Shown piece after piece: positions 1 to 6,054 of a stretch of DNA of 16,994 nt. Made by a program: the position numbers and the translations under genes. A model generated the notes under the pieces. That model was not told the DNA's origin. It was given only the letters and a program-made list of their open reading frames with translations, and did no database searches. The stretch covers positions 1 to 16,994 of the forward strand of contig CAYLZO010000105.1 of NCBI GenBank assembly GCA_964387775.1. The letters run 5' to 3'. Source of the DNA: CAYLZO01 sp964387775 (GTDB taxonomy: Bacteria > Chloroflexota > Anaerolineae > JAAYZQ01). Every line of letters begins with the position of its first letter. The stretch's first letter is position 1.

Positions 1-38
1 GGCGCCCAAGATTCTAGATTGGTAAAGTTCTATATTAG

Positions 39-323
39 TGCAGAGTCCCTGCTAACCATTTTGAGCGAGCGCTGGACATCTGGCCCACGGCCTGGCAGCG
101 CCGCCTCCAGACGCCGGCCGGCCTGCTCGAAAACAAGGCGCTCGCCTTGCTGGGGTTGGGGCGCACCCAGGAAGCTCTCGCGACCCTGCGCGAGGCCCTT
201 GCCCGGCGACTTTCCGGCGATACGATCGACTTCTACCTCTACGACCTGTGGGCCTCGGCGCCAGCGCCGCCCGAGGGACTGGACGAGATGGCGGCGCTCT
301 TGAGGCAAGCCACGACAGAATGA
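39..323 (+). pseudogene. C-terminal remnant of a TPR-type protein
   Basis: The frame ending at the TGA at 321-323 encodes an alanine/leucine-rich helical segment. Its core, LLENKALALLGLGRTQEAL, fits a tetratricopeptide helix pair, followed by LATLREALARRL. Upstream the frame is closed by TAG at 36-38 (and at 15-17), and no ATG or GTG lies between, so the 5' part of the gene is missing. The ATG overlapping the stop (320-322) opens a short frame reading MNGDPRFEALVDNNA to a TGA at 364-366. That ending resembles the usual C-terminus of TPR-containing regulators, so a one-base frameshift near 320 may have separated the true tail. The AT-rich 5' edge (10-55) differs in composition from the rest and may be an insertion or deletion junction. 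The parent family (TPR regulator, SARP or adenylate cyclase) cannot be told. Confidence 0.45.
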
Positions 324-363
324 ACGGCGACCCGCGCTTTGAGGCGTTGGTGGACAACAACGC

Positions 364-392
364 TTGACTTTCTCTGGCAGCAGTGCTAAGAT
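364..392 (+). promoter_or_regulatory. Sigma70-type promoter of the toxin-antitoxin operon
   Basis: TTGACT at 364-369 and TAAGAT at 387-392 are separated by 17 bases, giving a predicted start of transcription near 399 and a leader of about 35 nt before the antitoxin ATG at 434. It lies immediately upstream of the pair, as expected for an autoregulated toxin-antitoxin promoter. This is a motif match only. Confidence 0.45.
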
Positions 393-433
393 AGCCCATG
401 AGAGCGATCGCCAGGCAAAAAGGAGAGCACAAA

Positions 434-688
434 ATGGCAAATATACTGTTGGACGAAGCCGACGTCAAGGTGTTTCAAGACAGCCAGGGTGTCAAGCGTG
501 AGGTGTTGATCAGCTACGAGAAATTCCAAGAGATCGCCGCGTTTCTCGAACAGCACGCCTATTTTTATAGCACAGAGGTCCAGGATCGCCTGAAAAAGTC
601 GGAAGAGGATCTGCGGGCAGGGCGGTACATCGAGGTCAAAGGGACCGAGATCGATCAGGCATTGGAGTGGCTCACGCAAGGTGACTGA
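434..688 (+). CDS. Antitoxin of a type II toxin-antitoxin pair (Phd/RelB-like)
   Basis: This 84-residue acidic protein is placed as antitoxin because it sits directly before a RelE/ParE-like toxin and overlaps it by 8 bases. The start at 434 is chosen over an in-frame ATG at 398 because AGGAG at 421-425 stands eight bases before it. The N-terminal part (about residues 1-40, ILLDEADVKVFQDSQGVKREVLISYEKF in two short stretches) looks like a small beta/helix DNA-binding domain. The rest (residues 40-75) is charged and helical (STEVQDRLKKSEEDLRAG), typical of the flexible tail that wraps a RelE-fold toxin. By family knowledge it should neutralise the toxin and repress the shared promoter at 364-392. 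The exact antitoxin family is not certain; Phd/YefM-like is the best guess. Confidence 0.65.
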   Translation: MANILLDEADVKVFQDSQGVKREVLISYEKFQEIAAFLEQHAYFYSTEVQDRLKKSEEDLRAGRYIEVKGTEIDQALEWLTQGD

Positions 689-947
689 CATCCGCATCAT
701 CCTCACAGAGACGCTCCGAGAAGAGTACCGCCAACTGCCCAAACGGATTCAGAGGAAATTCGACAAACAACTCCGCTTCCTGGCCGAAAACCCCCGGCAT
801 CCCTCCCTGCAGATTCACCGCCTGGCCGACCATTGGGAGTTTTACGTGGACCTTCACTATCGCTGCATTTTCCAACAAGAAGGAAACGTCTACATCCTCA
901 AACACGTCGGAGGGCACCAACTCGTGGATCGATTTGGACGGCGCTAG
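681..947 (+). CDS. RelE/ParE-superfamily toxin
   Basis: An 88-residue protein starting at GTG 681, inside the end of the antitoxin gene, so translation is probably coupled. The layout is that of RelE/ParE toxins: two N-terminal helices (ETLREEYRQLPKRIQRKF), the NPRHPSLQIHRL linker, then the beta-sheet core EFYVDLHYRCIFQQEGN followed by VYILKHVGGHQLVD. The ...RHPSL...WEF.VDL.YR...VGGHQ pattern is shared by RelE, HigB and ParE homologues. Family members either cleave mRNA at the ribosome or poison gyrase. The sequence does not settle which, although R61, H80 and the C-terminal R87/R88 are basic residues of the kind used by RelE-type nucleases. Length is normal for the family and no disruption is seen. 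Confidence 0.8.
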   Translation: MTDIRIILTETLREEYRQLPKRIQRKFDKQLRFLAENPRHPSLQIHRLADHWEFYVDLHYRCIFQQEGNVYILKHVGGHQLVDRFGRR

Positions 948-1888
948 TGCCCCAAGAGTTACCAAAGCTTCCCGGTTACCTGGCCCTCCACCGCTCCGGC
1001 GAGTTGGCCCGCCGCATTGAGGAAGCGCGGGCCAGGCTGGCCGCCTGCGCGCTGTGCCCCCACCGCTGTGGCGCGAACCGCCTGGCCGGTGAGCGCGGCG
1101 TGTGCCGCATGGGCGCGCAGGCCAAGGTCTCGAGCTGGAACCTGCACCCCTGGGAGGAGCCGCCCGTCAGCGGCACGCGGGGCTCGGGCACGATTTTCTT
1201 CTCGGGCTGTACGGGCCGCTGTCGCTTCTGCCAGAACTATCCCATCAGCCAACTCGGCCACGGCCAGGAAGTCGGCGTCGAGCGGCTGGCGGGCATGATG
1301 ATCGAACTCCAGCGCAAGGGGGCGCACAACGTCAACTTTGTGACGCCCACCCATTTCATGCCGCAGATCTTGGCGGCGCTGCCCCCCGCCCTCGAGGGCG
1401 GCTTCCGGCTGCCCCTGGTCTACAACACCAGCGGCTACGAGCGCGTCGAGGTCCTGCGCCTGCTCGACGGCGTGGTCGACGTCTGGCTGCCCGACAGCAA
1501 GTACGCCGACGACGCCGTGGCCCGGCGGTTATCGGGCTTCCGGGATTACGTCGAGAACAACCGGGCCGCGCTGCGCGAGATCCACCGCCAGGTGGGCGAC
1601 GAGTTGCTGCTGGACGAAAAGGGGTTGGCCGCGCGGGGCCTGATCGTGCGCCACATGGTCCTGCCCGAGGGGTTGGCCGGCACCGCCGAGGTGCTGCGCT
1701 GGATCGCGGCCGAGCTCTCGCCCCGCGTCCACGTCAGCCTGATGGACCAGTACTTCCCCGCCCACCGGGCCGTCGGCGACCCCGTGCTGGGCCGCAAAAT
1801 CACCGAAGGCGAATACCTGGCGGCCCTCGACGCCTTTGACGCCGCCGGCCTGGAACGCGGCTGGCGACAGACGACGAATGGCCAGTGA
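947..1888 (+). CDS. PflX-like radical SAM protein (PFL-activase homologue)
   Basis: A 313-residue protein starting at GTG 947, which overlaps the toxin stop by one base (TAGTG); no better start exists before the conserved region and no strong Shine-Dalgarno is visible. C88-x3-C92-x2-C95 in SGCTGRCRFC is the radical SAM [4Fe-4S] motif that binds S-adenosylmethionine. An extra cysteine group precedes it: C34-x2-C37-x3-C41-x11-C53 (CALCPHRCG...GVC). This two-part pattern, with NFVTPTHFMP and LPDSKYADD further on, marks the COG1313 (PflX) group related to pyruvate formate-lyase activating enzyme. The substrate of this group is not established, so no glycyl-radical partner is claimed and none is visible here. 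The overlap with the toxin gene allows co-transcription, but a functional link is not implied. Confidence 0.88.
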   Translation: MPQELPKLPGYLALHRSGELARRIEEARARLAACALCPHRCGANRLAGERGVCRMGAQAKVSSWNLHPWEEPPVSGTRGSGTIFFSGCTGRCRFCQNYPISQLGHGQEVGVERLAGMMIELQRKGAHNVNFVTPTHFMPQILAALPPALEGGFRLPLVYNTSGYERVEVLRLLDGVVDVWLPDSKYADDAVARRLSGFRDYVENNRAALREIHRQVGDELLLDEKGLAARGLIVRHMVLPEGLAGTAEVLRWIAAELSPRVHVSLMDQYFPAHRAVGDPVLGRKITEGEYLAALDAFDAAGLERGWRQTTNGQ

Positions 1889-1909
1889 CCCAATCCCAAA
1901 TCAGGGGCC

Positions 1910-2050
1910 TTGGTCATTGAGCATTGAGCNNNNNNNNNNNNNNNNNNNNNNNNNNNNNNNNNNNNNNNNNNNNNNNNNNNNNNNNNNNNNNNNNNNNNNN
2001 NNNNNNNNNNNNNNNNNNNNNNNNNNNNNTTGAGCCTTGTGCCTTGTTCA
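1910..2050. repeat. Imperfect 7-bp tandem array broken by the assembly gap
   Basis: Left of the N run the sequence reads TTGGTCA, TTGAGCA, TTGAGC (1910-1929). Right of it TTGAGCC, TTGTGCC, TTGTTCA (2030-2050) follow in the same 7-base rhythm. The last unit contributes the stop codon of the minus-strand ATPase-propeller gene (2048-2050). The gap was probably caused by this array, so the true array length is unknown. Confidence 0.7.
1930..2029. other. Assembly gap of exactly 100 N
   Basis: One hundred N bases, a standard scaffold placeholder, lie between the PflX-like gene and the end of the ATPase-propeller gene. Real distance and content are unknown; both flanks are 7-bp repeat units, so hidden sequence may be more repeat or an undetected small gene. 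Confidence 0.95.
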
Positions 2051-4426
2051 GGGTCGCCAGGCCGGCACCTGGTCAACGCTGCTGTCCCCCGTCAGTTTGA
2101 CCACGTCCGAGCCGTCAGAGCCCATGACGTACACGTCCCACTCGCCGTCGCGGTCGGAGTAGAAGGCGATGCGGCCGCCGTCGGGTGACCAACTGGGGCC
2201 GAGGTCGGTGGACCACGACGAGTTGGTGAGATTGACCGGCTCGCCGCCGCCAAGGGCCATCACGTAGAGGTCGGTGTAGCCCTCACCCCGCGTGCTCTCG
2301 AAGGCGATGCGCCCGCCGTCGGGCGACCAGGCCGGGTTGGTGTCGTCGGCCGGGTCGTCGGTCAGCCGCAGCAGGTTCGAGCCGTCGCGGTCCATCGTAT
2401 AGATCTCCCAGTTCCCGTCGCGGTACGAGGCGAACGCCAGGCGCGTCCCGTCGGGCGACCAACTGGGCGACCAATCGGAGGCGTCCTCCCACCAGGTCAG
2501 CCGCTGCACGTCCGAGCCGTCGGCGCGCATGACGTACAACTCCCAATAGGCCGCGTCGCGCACCGAGGCGAAGGCGATCCACTGCCCGCCTGTGCCGCTC
2601 CCCGGCGGCGCGGGCGACCAGGCCGGCCAGCGGTCCTTGGCCTCGTGCTGCGTCAGGTTGACGGGATTCCCCCCGTCGCGGTCCATCACCCAGATGTCGA
2701 GCCCCCCATCCCGGTCGGAGCCAAAGGCGATCCGGGCGCCATCGGGCGACCAGACGGGCGAGAATGCCTCAAATTGGCCGTCGGTCAGACGGGTGCGGTT
2801 GCTGCCATCGCTGTTCATGACATAGATGGACCAATGGGCTTCTCCGGCGCCCCGGGCCTGATAGGCCAAGGCGGGCAGCGTCCGCGAGACGATGAGGGGC
2901 GGCGTGGGCGAGGGAGTGACGGTAAAGGTCGGCGGAGAGGTCCGCGTGGGCGAGGCGGCGGCCACGGGCAGATCGGTCGCCTGTGACTGCTGCGGCGTTC
3001 GGGTAGCCGTGGCCAGCCCGGCCGTCGGCGAGGGCCGCTGCGTGGCCGTGGGCGTGGCCAGCGGGGCATCGGACCGGAAGAGGAAAAACGCCGCACCCAC
3101 CAGCAACGTGACCCCGAAAATCGCGCCGAGCGCCATCCAGAAGCGGGGCAGGGTCGGTTCTCCGGGCGCTTCCTTCTCTGTCGCCTCGGCCGGCGCTGCT
3201 GCCGCCCTGGCCGGCGTTTTGCCCCGGGCACGCCGCTCCTTGCGGGTCAGGAGCTTGGACACCCGCTGCCCGCCGCCGGCCTTTTTGCGGCCGGCGGCGT
3301 CCCAGCGCGTGTCGCGGACGACAGCGGGCAGGTCGATGCGCTCCTCCAGCCAGTCGCGAAGCAGGGCCACGCAGAAGCGGTAGCTCAGCGCCCCCAGTTG
3401 CTGGAGGATGCCCCGCGCCACCAGGCTGTCGAGGACGTGGGCGATCTGCCCCCGGTCGGGGCGGGCGCCCGCCTTGGTCAGGATCGTGCGCACTTCTTGG
3501 ACCGTGGCGATGCCCCGCGCTCCCCGCAGCGAGACCAGCCCGGCCAGGACGGCCTGCTCCTGGGGCGACGACTCGTCCCACACCTGGCGAAAATCGGGGA
3601 TCTCGCGCTCGACCAGGTCCTCCACCACCAGGTCTACGTCCCGCTGGTTGACCCAGCCCGAGGCGGCGCACCGGTTAAAGACCTCAAAGCAGAGCAACTG
3701 CAAGAAATAGGGATGGCCCGACGTGATCTCGATGAGCCGCCGGGCGACGCCGTAATCGTAGGTGATGACCCCGGCCACGGGCCAGGTGATCAGGCGCGTG
3801 GCCTCTTCGCTGGAGAGCGGACCCAGCGTGTGGGTCGAGGCGCCGCCAAAGAGGGCGCCATGCTGGCGCAGGAGATCTGTTTCGAGGTGGGCCGGGGACG
3901 TCAGGAGAAAGGCCAATCCGTCGTCCCGCTCGCGCCAGACGGCCAGCGCGGCCAGGAAGGCTTCCAGCAGACGGCCCTCCCCTGCCGCGAGGCTGTCCAG
4001 GTCGTCGAACATGAGAATAACAAGCCGGTCGCCGAGGGCGGCCCGGACCTGGGGCCAGTACTCGTCGAGCAACCGGTCCGTGTGACCTTCGAAATCGGAC
4101 CAGGCCGACTCGGGAAGCGCCAAGTCCTGAGAACGGGGGAGTTGGTGCCAGAGGGCGTCGGCCACGCGCCACAGGAGCCAGTCGAGGCGCTGGGCCTGCT
4201 CCTCGCCAAGCTCCACGTAGACGGCCACGGCGTCGTCCGGCAGATAGTGGGGCATCCGCCGGAGCAGGGACGTCTTGCCCATTCGTTGGGCGCCGGACAG
4301 GAGAAAAACCCGCCGATCTTTGAGCAGGTGCTCGCGGATGGAAGCGAGCAAGTCACGACGTCCAAAAAAGAGGTCGGGATTGCTTACGGGTTGGCCGGGA
4401 ATGTACGGATTGACGGTATCTAGCAT
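2048..4426 (-). CDS. Membrane STAND-like P-loop ATPase fused to a TolB beta-propeller
   Basis: A 792-residue protein. Residues 1-270 form a P-loop ATPase of the ATPase_2/ORC1-like kind. The lead-in FFGRRDLL is at 20-27, Walker A GAQRMGKT at 45-52, Walker B LVILMFDD at 135-142, and SGHPYFLQLL at 236-245. Residues 285-365 resemble a winged helix (SPQEQAVLAGL...ARGILQQLGALSYRF). A basic stretch (380-405) precedes a single transmembrane helix at about 429-450. After it comes a Pro/Thr-rich linker (455-510) and five TolB-type propeller repeats of the SPDG-RIAF-S-RDG type (535-792). The basic side should be cytoplasmic and the propeller outside, so the protein could link an external ligand to a nucleotide-driven switch. 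That role is inference. The promoter at 4495-4523 serves it; no strong Shine-Dalgarno is seen. The stop lies within the adjoining 7-bp repeat array, so the native C-terminus may have been altered. Confidence 0.87.
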   Translation of the reverse strand: MLDTVNPYIPGQPVSNPDLFFGRRDLLASIREHLLKDRRVFLLSGAQRMGKTSLLRRMPHYLPDDAVAVYVELGEEQAQRLDWLLWRVADALWHQLPRSQDLALPESAWSDFEGHTDRLLDEYWPQVRAALGDRLVILMFDDLDSLAAGEGRLLEAFLAALAVWRERDDGLAFLLTSPAHLETDLLRQHGALFGGASTHTLGPLSSEEATRLITWPVAGVITYDYGVARRLIEITSGHPYFLQLLCFEVFNRCAASGWVNQRDVDLVVEDLVEREIPDFRQVWDESSPQEQAVLAGLVSLRGARGIATVQEVRTILTKAGARPDRGQIAHVLDSLVARGILQQLGALSYRFCVALLRDWLEERIDLPAVVRDTRWDAAGRKKAGGGQRVSKLLTRKERRARGKTPARAAAAPAEATEKEAPGEPTLPRFWMALGAIFGVTLLVGAAFFLFRSDAPLATPTATQRPSPTAGLATATRTPQQSQATDLPVAAASPTRTSPPTFTVTPSPTPPLIVSRTLPALAYQARGAGEAHWSIYVMNSDGSNRTRLTDGQFEAFSPVWSPDGARIAFGSDRDGGLDIWVMDRDGGNPVNLTQHEAKDRWPAWSPAPPGSGTGGQWIAFASVRDAAYWELYVMRADGSDVQRLTWWEDASDWSPSWSPDGTRLAFASYRDGNWEIYTMDRDGSNLLRLTDDPADDTNPAWSPDGGRIAFESTRGEGYTDLYVMALGGGEPVNLTNSSWSTDLGPSWSPDGGRIAFYSDRDGEWDVYVMGSDGSDVVKLTGDSSVDQVPAWRP

Positions 4427-4494
4427 CGTTTGCCTATGGTTCGCAGGAGTGTGCCTTGGTTCTCGAAATCCCTGGACAACGCTGCGTGGCGACC

Positions 4495-4523
4495 ATTATA
4501 CCAAGTAATCGTATTAGATGCAA
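4495..4523 (-). promoter_or_regulatory. Sigma70-type promoter of the ATPase-propeller gene
   Basis: On the minus strand TTGCAT (4523-4518) and a perfect TATAAT (4500-4495) are spaced by 17 bases. The predicted transcription start is near 4488, leaving a leader of about 60 nt before the ATG at 4426. The -35 form TTGC.. recurs at two other promoters in the window. Confidence 0.6.
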
Positions 4524-4567
4524 AGTAGCGTCGGGAAGAATACAGAGCGCCCGGCCGAGATTCAGAA

Positions 4568-4597
4568 GAGGTCGAACCTGGCGCCAGGTTCGACCTC
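4568..4597. repeat. Perfect 30-bp palindrome (possible terminator of the coo operon)
   Basis: The two halves, GAGGTCGAACCTGGC and its exact complement, meet without a spacer, so the whole 30 bases read the same on both strands. As RNA it would fold into a hairpin of up to 13 pairs with a 4-base loop. On the minus strand the stem is followed by TTCTGAATCTC, a poor U-tract, so a classical Rho-independent terminator is doubtful. Its place, between the end of the coo operon and the promoter of the next gene, suits a transcript end, an mRNA 3' stabiliser, or a dyad bound by a protein. Confidence 0.85.
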
Positions 4598-4606
4598 AAG
4601 ACCGGT

Positions 4607-4706
4607 AGGGGGGAGGCACCCCCAGCTAGACCGATGCTCAGCAACGTGTTCGCACGGTCGGTGAGCTTTCCACCCAGGAGCCGGTTTCCTGGGATGCCTC
4701 CCCCCT
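4607..4706. other. 100-nt structured element closed by 12-bp inverted repeats
   Basis: AGGGGGGAGGCA (4607-4618) and its exact complement TGCCTCCCCCCT (4695-4706) enclose two inner hairpins. One is CCCAGGA/TCCTGGG (4673-4679 with 4687-4693, loop 7). The other is an interrupted stem, AGCT then ACCGA pairing with TCGGT then AGCT (about 4624-4666), capped by CGTG-TTCG-CACG. The result is a three-way junction on either strand. It begins 12 bases past the stop of the coo-operon oxidoreductase, so it would form the 3' end of that mRNA. It could be a structured non-coding RNA, a 3' stability element or a small palindromic mobile element. I do not recognise it as a known riboswitch or ribozyme. Confidence 0.5.
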
Positions 4707-4717
4707 GAGGAACCAGT

Positions 4718-5941
4718 TTAGCCGCGACGTGTGGCCATCGCCTCCAGGTAGCCCAGGCCAAAGCCGGGCGCCAGCAGTTGCTCCTTGAAGGCGGTGACGT
4801 CCACCTGCCGGTTCATCAGACTGCGGAAAACCCCGGCCAGGCTGACGTCGCCCGCGAGGCGAAAGCCGACGATGCGGCCCTCCTGGAGGTAGATCTTGCG
4901 CAGCGTGCCGTTCTTGCGGACCCGCAGCTCCTCGCCTTCCGCCAGGCCCACGGCCATGACGGGCAGGCCCAGGTGCTTGAGACTGTTCATATTGTCCGCG
5001 CCCTCGTAGGCCACGTCCTCGCCCAACAGGTTGTAGGCCACCACGCGGCCCTGGGCCACGGCGTTGGGAAAGATGGCATAGATGTAGCGCTGGCCCGTCA
5101 GTCGATCGACGTGTTCGGCCACGTCGCCGCAGGCATAGACGTCGGGATCGCTGGTGCGCAGCCGGTCGTCGACCCACAGGCCCCAGCCGGTCTCCAGACC
5201 GGAGCCGGCCAGGAACTCGATGTTGGGCCGGAGGCCGGTGGCCGCCACCAGCAGGTCGGCCGAGAGCTCGGCGCCGGAGCGGGTGCGCACGGCGGTAGCC
5301 CGGGGCTCGCCCAGGAAGGCGACGGCGTCGGCGTCGGCGCCGCGCACCACGTCCAGGCCACGTTCCAGCATCATGTCCAGCACCAGGGCCGAGGTCTCCG
5401 GGTCGAGCATGGAGCGCATCACGCGCGAGCGGACGAGCTGGGTCACCTCGACGCCCAGGTCGGCCAGCAGCAGCCCGATCTCGATGCCGATGAACCCGGC
5501 GCCGACGATGAGGGCCGACTTGGCCTCCTTGGCCCGCACCCGGCCCAGCAGCTCCTCGGCCGCCGTGAGCGACTTGAAGTTGTAGATGCCGGGCTTGTCC
5601 GAACCCTCCACCGGGGCGTAGAGGCGGCCGCCGGTGGCGATCACCAGCTTGTCGTAGCTCAGAACCTCCCCATCTTGCAGGCGGATGGCCCGCTCCTCGG
5701 GCATCACGGCGACGACGCGGGTGCCGGGCCGATAGTCCACGCCGAACCGCTCGGGAAAGTCCTGCCCGCGCCAAAAGTGGACGGGGTCGCCGGTCTCAAA
5801 GTAGGTCACCATGGCCGGCGGCGAGTAGGGCGGATAGGGCTCGTCGCTGAGCACGAGGATCTCGTCCTCGCACCCGCTTTCGCGCAGCGTCTCGGCCACG
5901 GTCACGCCCGCCGGGCCTACGCCGATGATTACGATTCTCAT
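4718..5941 (-). CDS. FAD/NAD(P)-dependent oxidoreductase of the CO dehydrogenase operon
   Basis: A 407-residue flavoprotein of the pyridine nucleotide-disulfide reductase fold. GVGPAG at 7-12 is the FAD-binding Rossmann motif; VIATGG (100-105) is the first hinge. GAGFIG at 147-152 is the NAD(P) motif, followed by VAATGLRPN (232-240) and YACGDVAEH (269-277), the second FAD contact. No CxxxxC redox disulfide is present, so it belongs with NADH:rubredoxin/ferredoxin-reductase-like enzymes rather than thiol reductases. The start at 5941 has AAGGAGG six bases upstream; longer in-frame readings run through a repeat and into cooS and are rejected. Lying last after cooF and cooS, it most likely moves electrons between CooF and NAD(P)+, like the FNOR genes reported beside other CO dehydrogenases. 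That role is inferred from context. NAD versus NADP preference is not settled. Confidence 0.88.
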   Translation of the reverse strand: MRIVIIGVGPAGVTVAETLRESGCEDEILVLSDEPYPPYSPPAMVTYFETGDPVHFWRGQDFPERFGVDYRPGTRVVAVMPEERAIRLQDGEVLSYDKLVIATGGRLYAPVEGSDKPGIYNFKSLTAAEELLGRVRAKEAKSALIVGAGFIGIEIGLLLADLGVEVTQLVRSRVMRSMLDPETSALVLDMMLERGLDVVRGADADAVAFLGEPRATAVRTRSGAELSADLLVAATGLRPNIEFLAGSGLETGWGLWVDDRLRTSDPDVYACGDVAEHVDRLTGQRYIYAIFPNAVAQGRVVAYNLLGEDVAYEGADNMNSLKHLGLPVMAVGLAEGEELRVRKNGTLRKIYLQEGRIVGFRLAGDVSLAGVFRSLMNRQVDVTAFKEQLLAPGFGLGYLEAMATRRG

Positions 5942-5957
5942 AGACGCCTCCTTGACC

Positions 5958-6046
5958 AGGGAATCGGGTATCAGGTACCGGGTATCAGTATCGGGTATCG
6001 GATGCCAGGTGCCTGATACCTGCTCCCTGCTCCCCGATTCCCTAAT
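5958..6046. repeat. Imperfect 7-bp tandem array with hairpin potential between cooS and the oxidoreductase
   Basis: The 113 bases between the two genes are mostly an array with 7-base periodicity: ATCGGGT, ATCAGGT, ACCGGGT, ATCAGTA, TCGGGTA, TCGGATG, CCAGGTG, CCTGATA, CCTGCTC, CCTGCTC, CCCGATT, CCCTAAT. The two ends are complementary: AGGGAATCGGG (5958-5968) with CCCGATTCCCT (6033-6043), and GGTATCAGG (5967-5975) with CCTGATACC (6012-6020). The transcript of this spacer could fold into a long imperfect hairpin and so set the ratio of cooS to oxidoreductase message. The Shine-Dalgarno of the downstream gene lies just outside it. Confidence 0.75.
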
Positions 6047-6054
6047 TGCTCGCC

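Noticed and set aside
1546..2076. Open frames running through the N gap
   Set aside because: They contain 34 unknown residues and exist only because N cannot code for a stop.
2283..4423. Other minus- and plus-strand frames within the ATPase-propeller gene
   Set aside because: Arg/Pro/Gly-rich out-of-frame readings of a clearly coding sequence with Walker motifs and propeller repeats.
4568..4597. Confident Rho-independent terminator
   Set aside because: The stem is ideal but the T-run after it on the minus strand is only TTCTGAATCT; kept as a palindrome with possible terminator role.
4778..6016. Long + strand frame of 412 codons antisense to the oxidoreductase
   Set aside because: Same reason; no domain is recognisable and it ends inside the repeat array.
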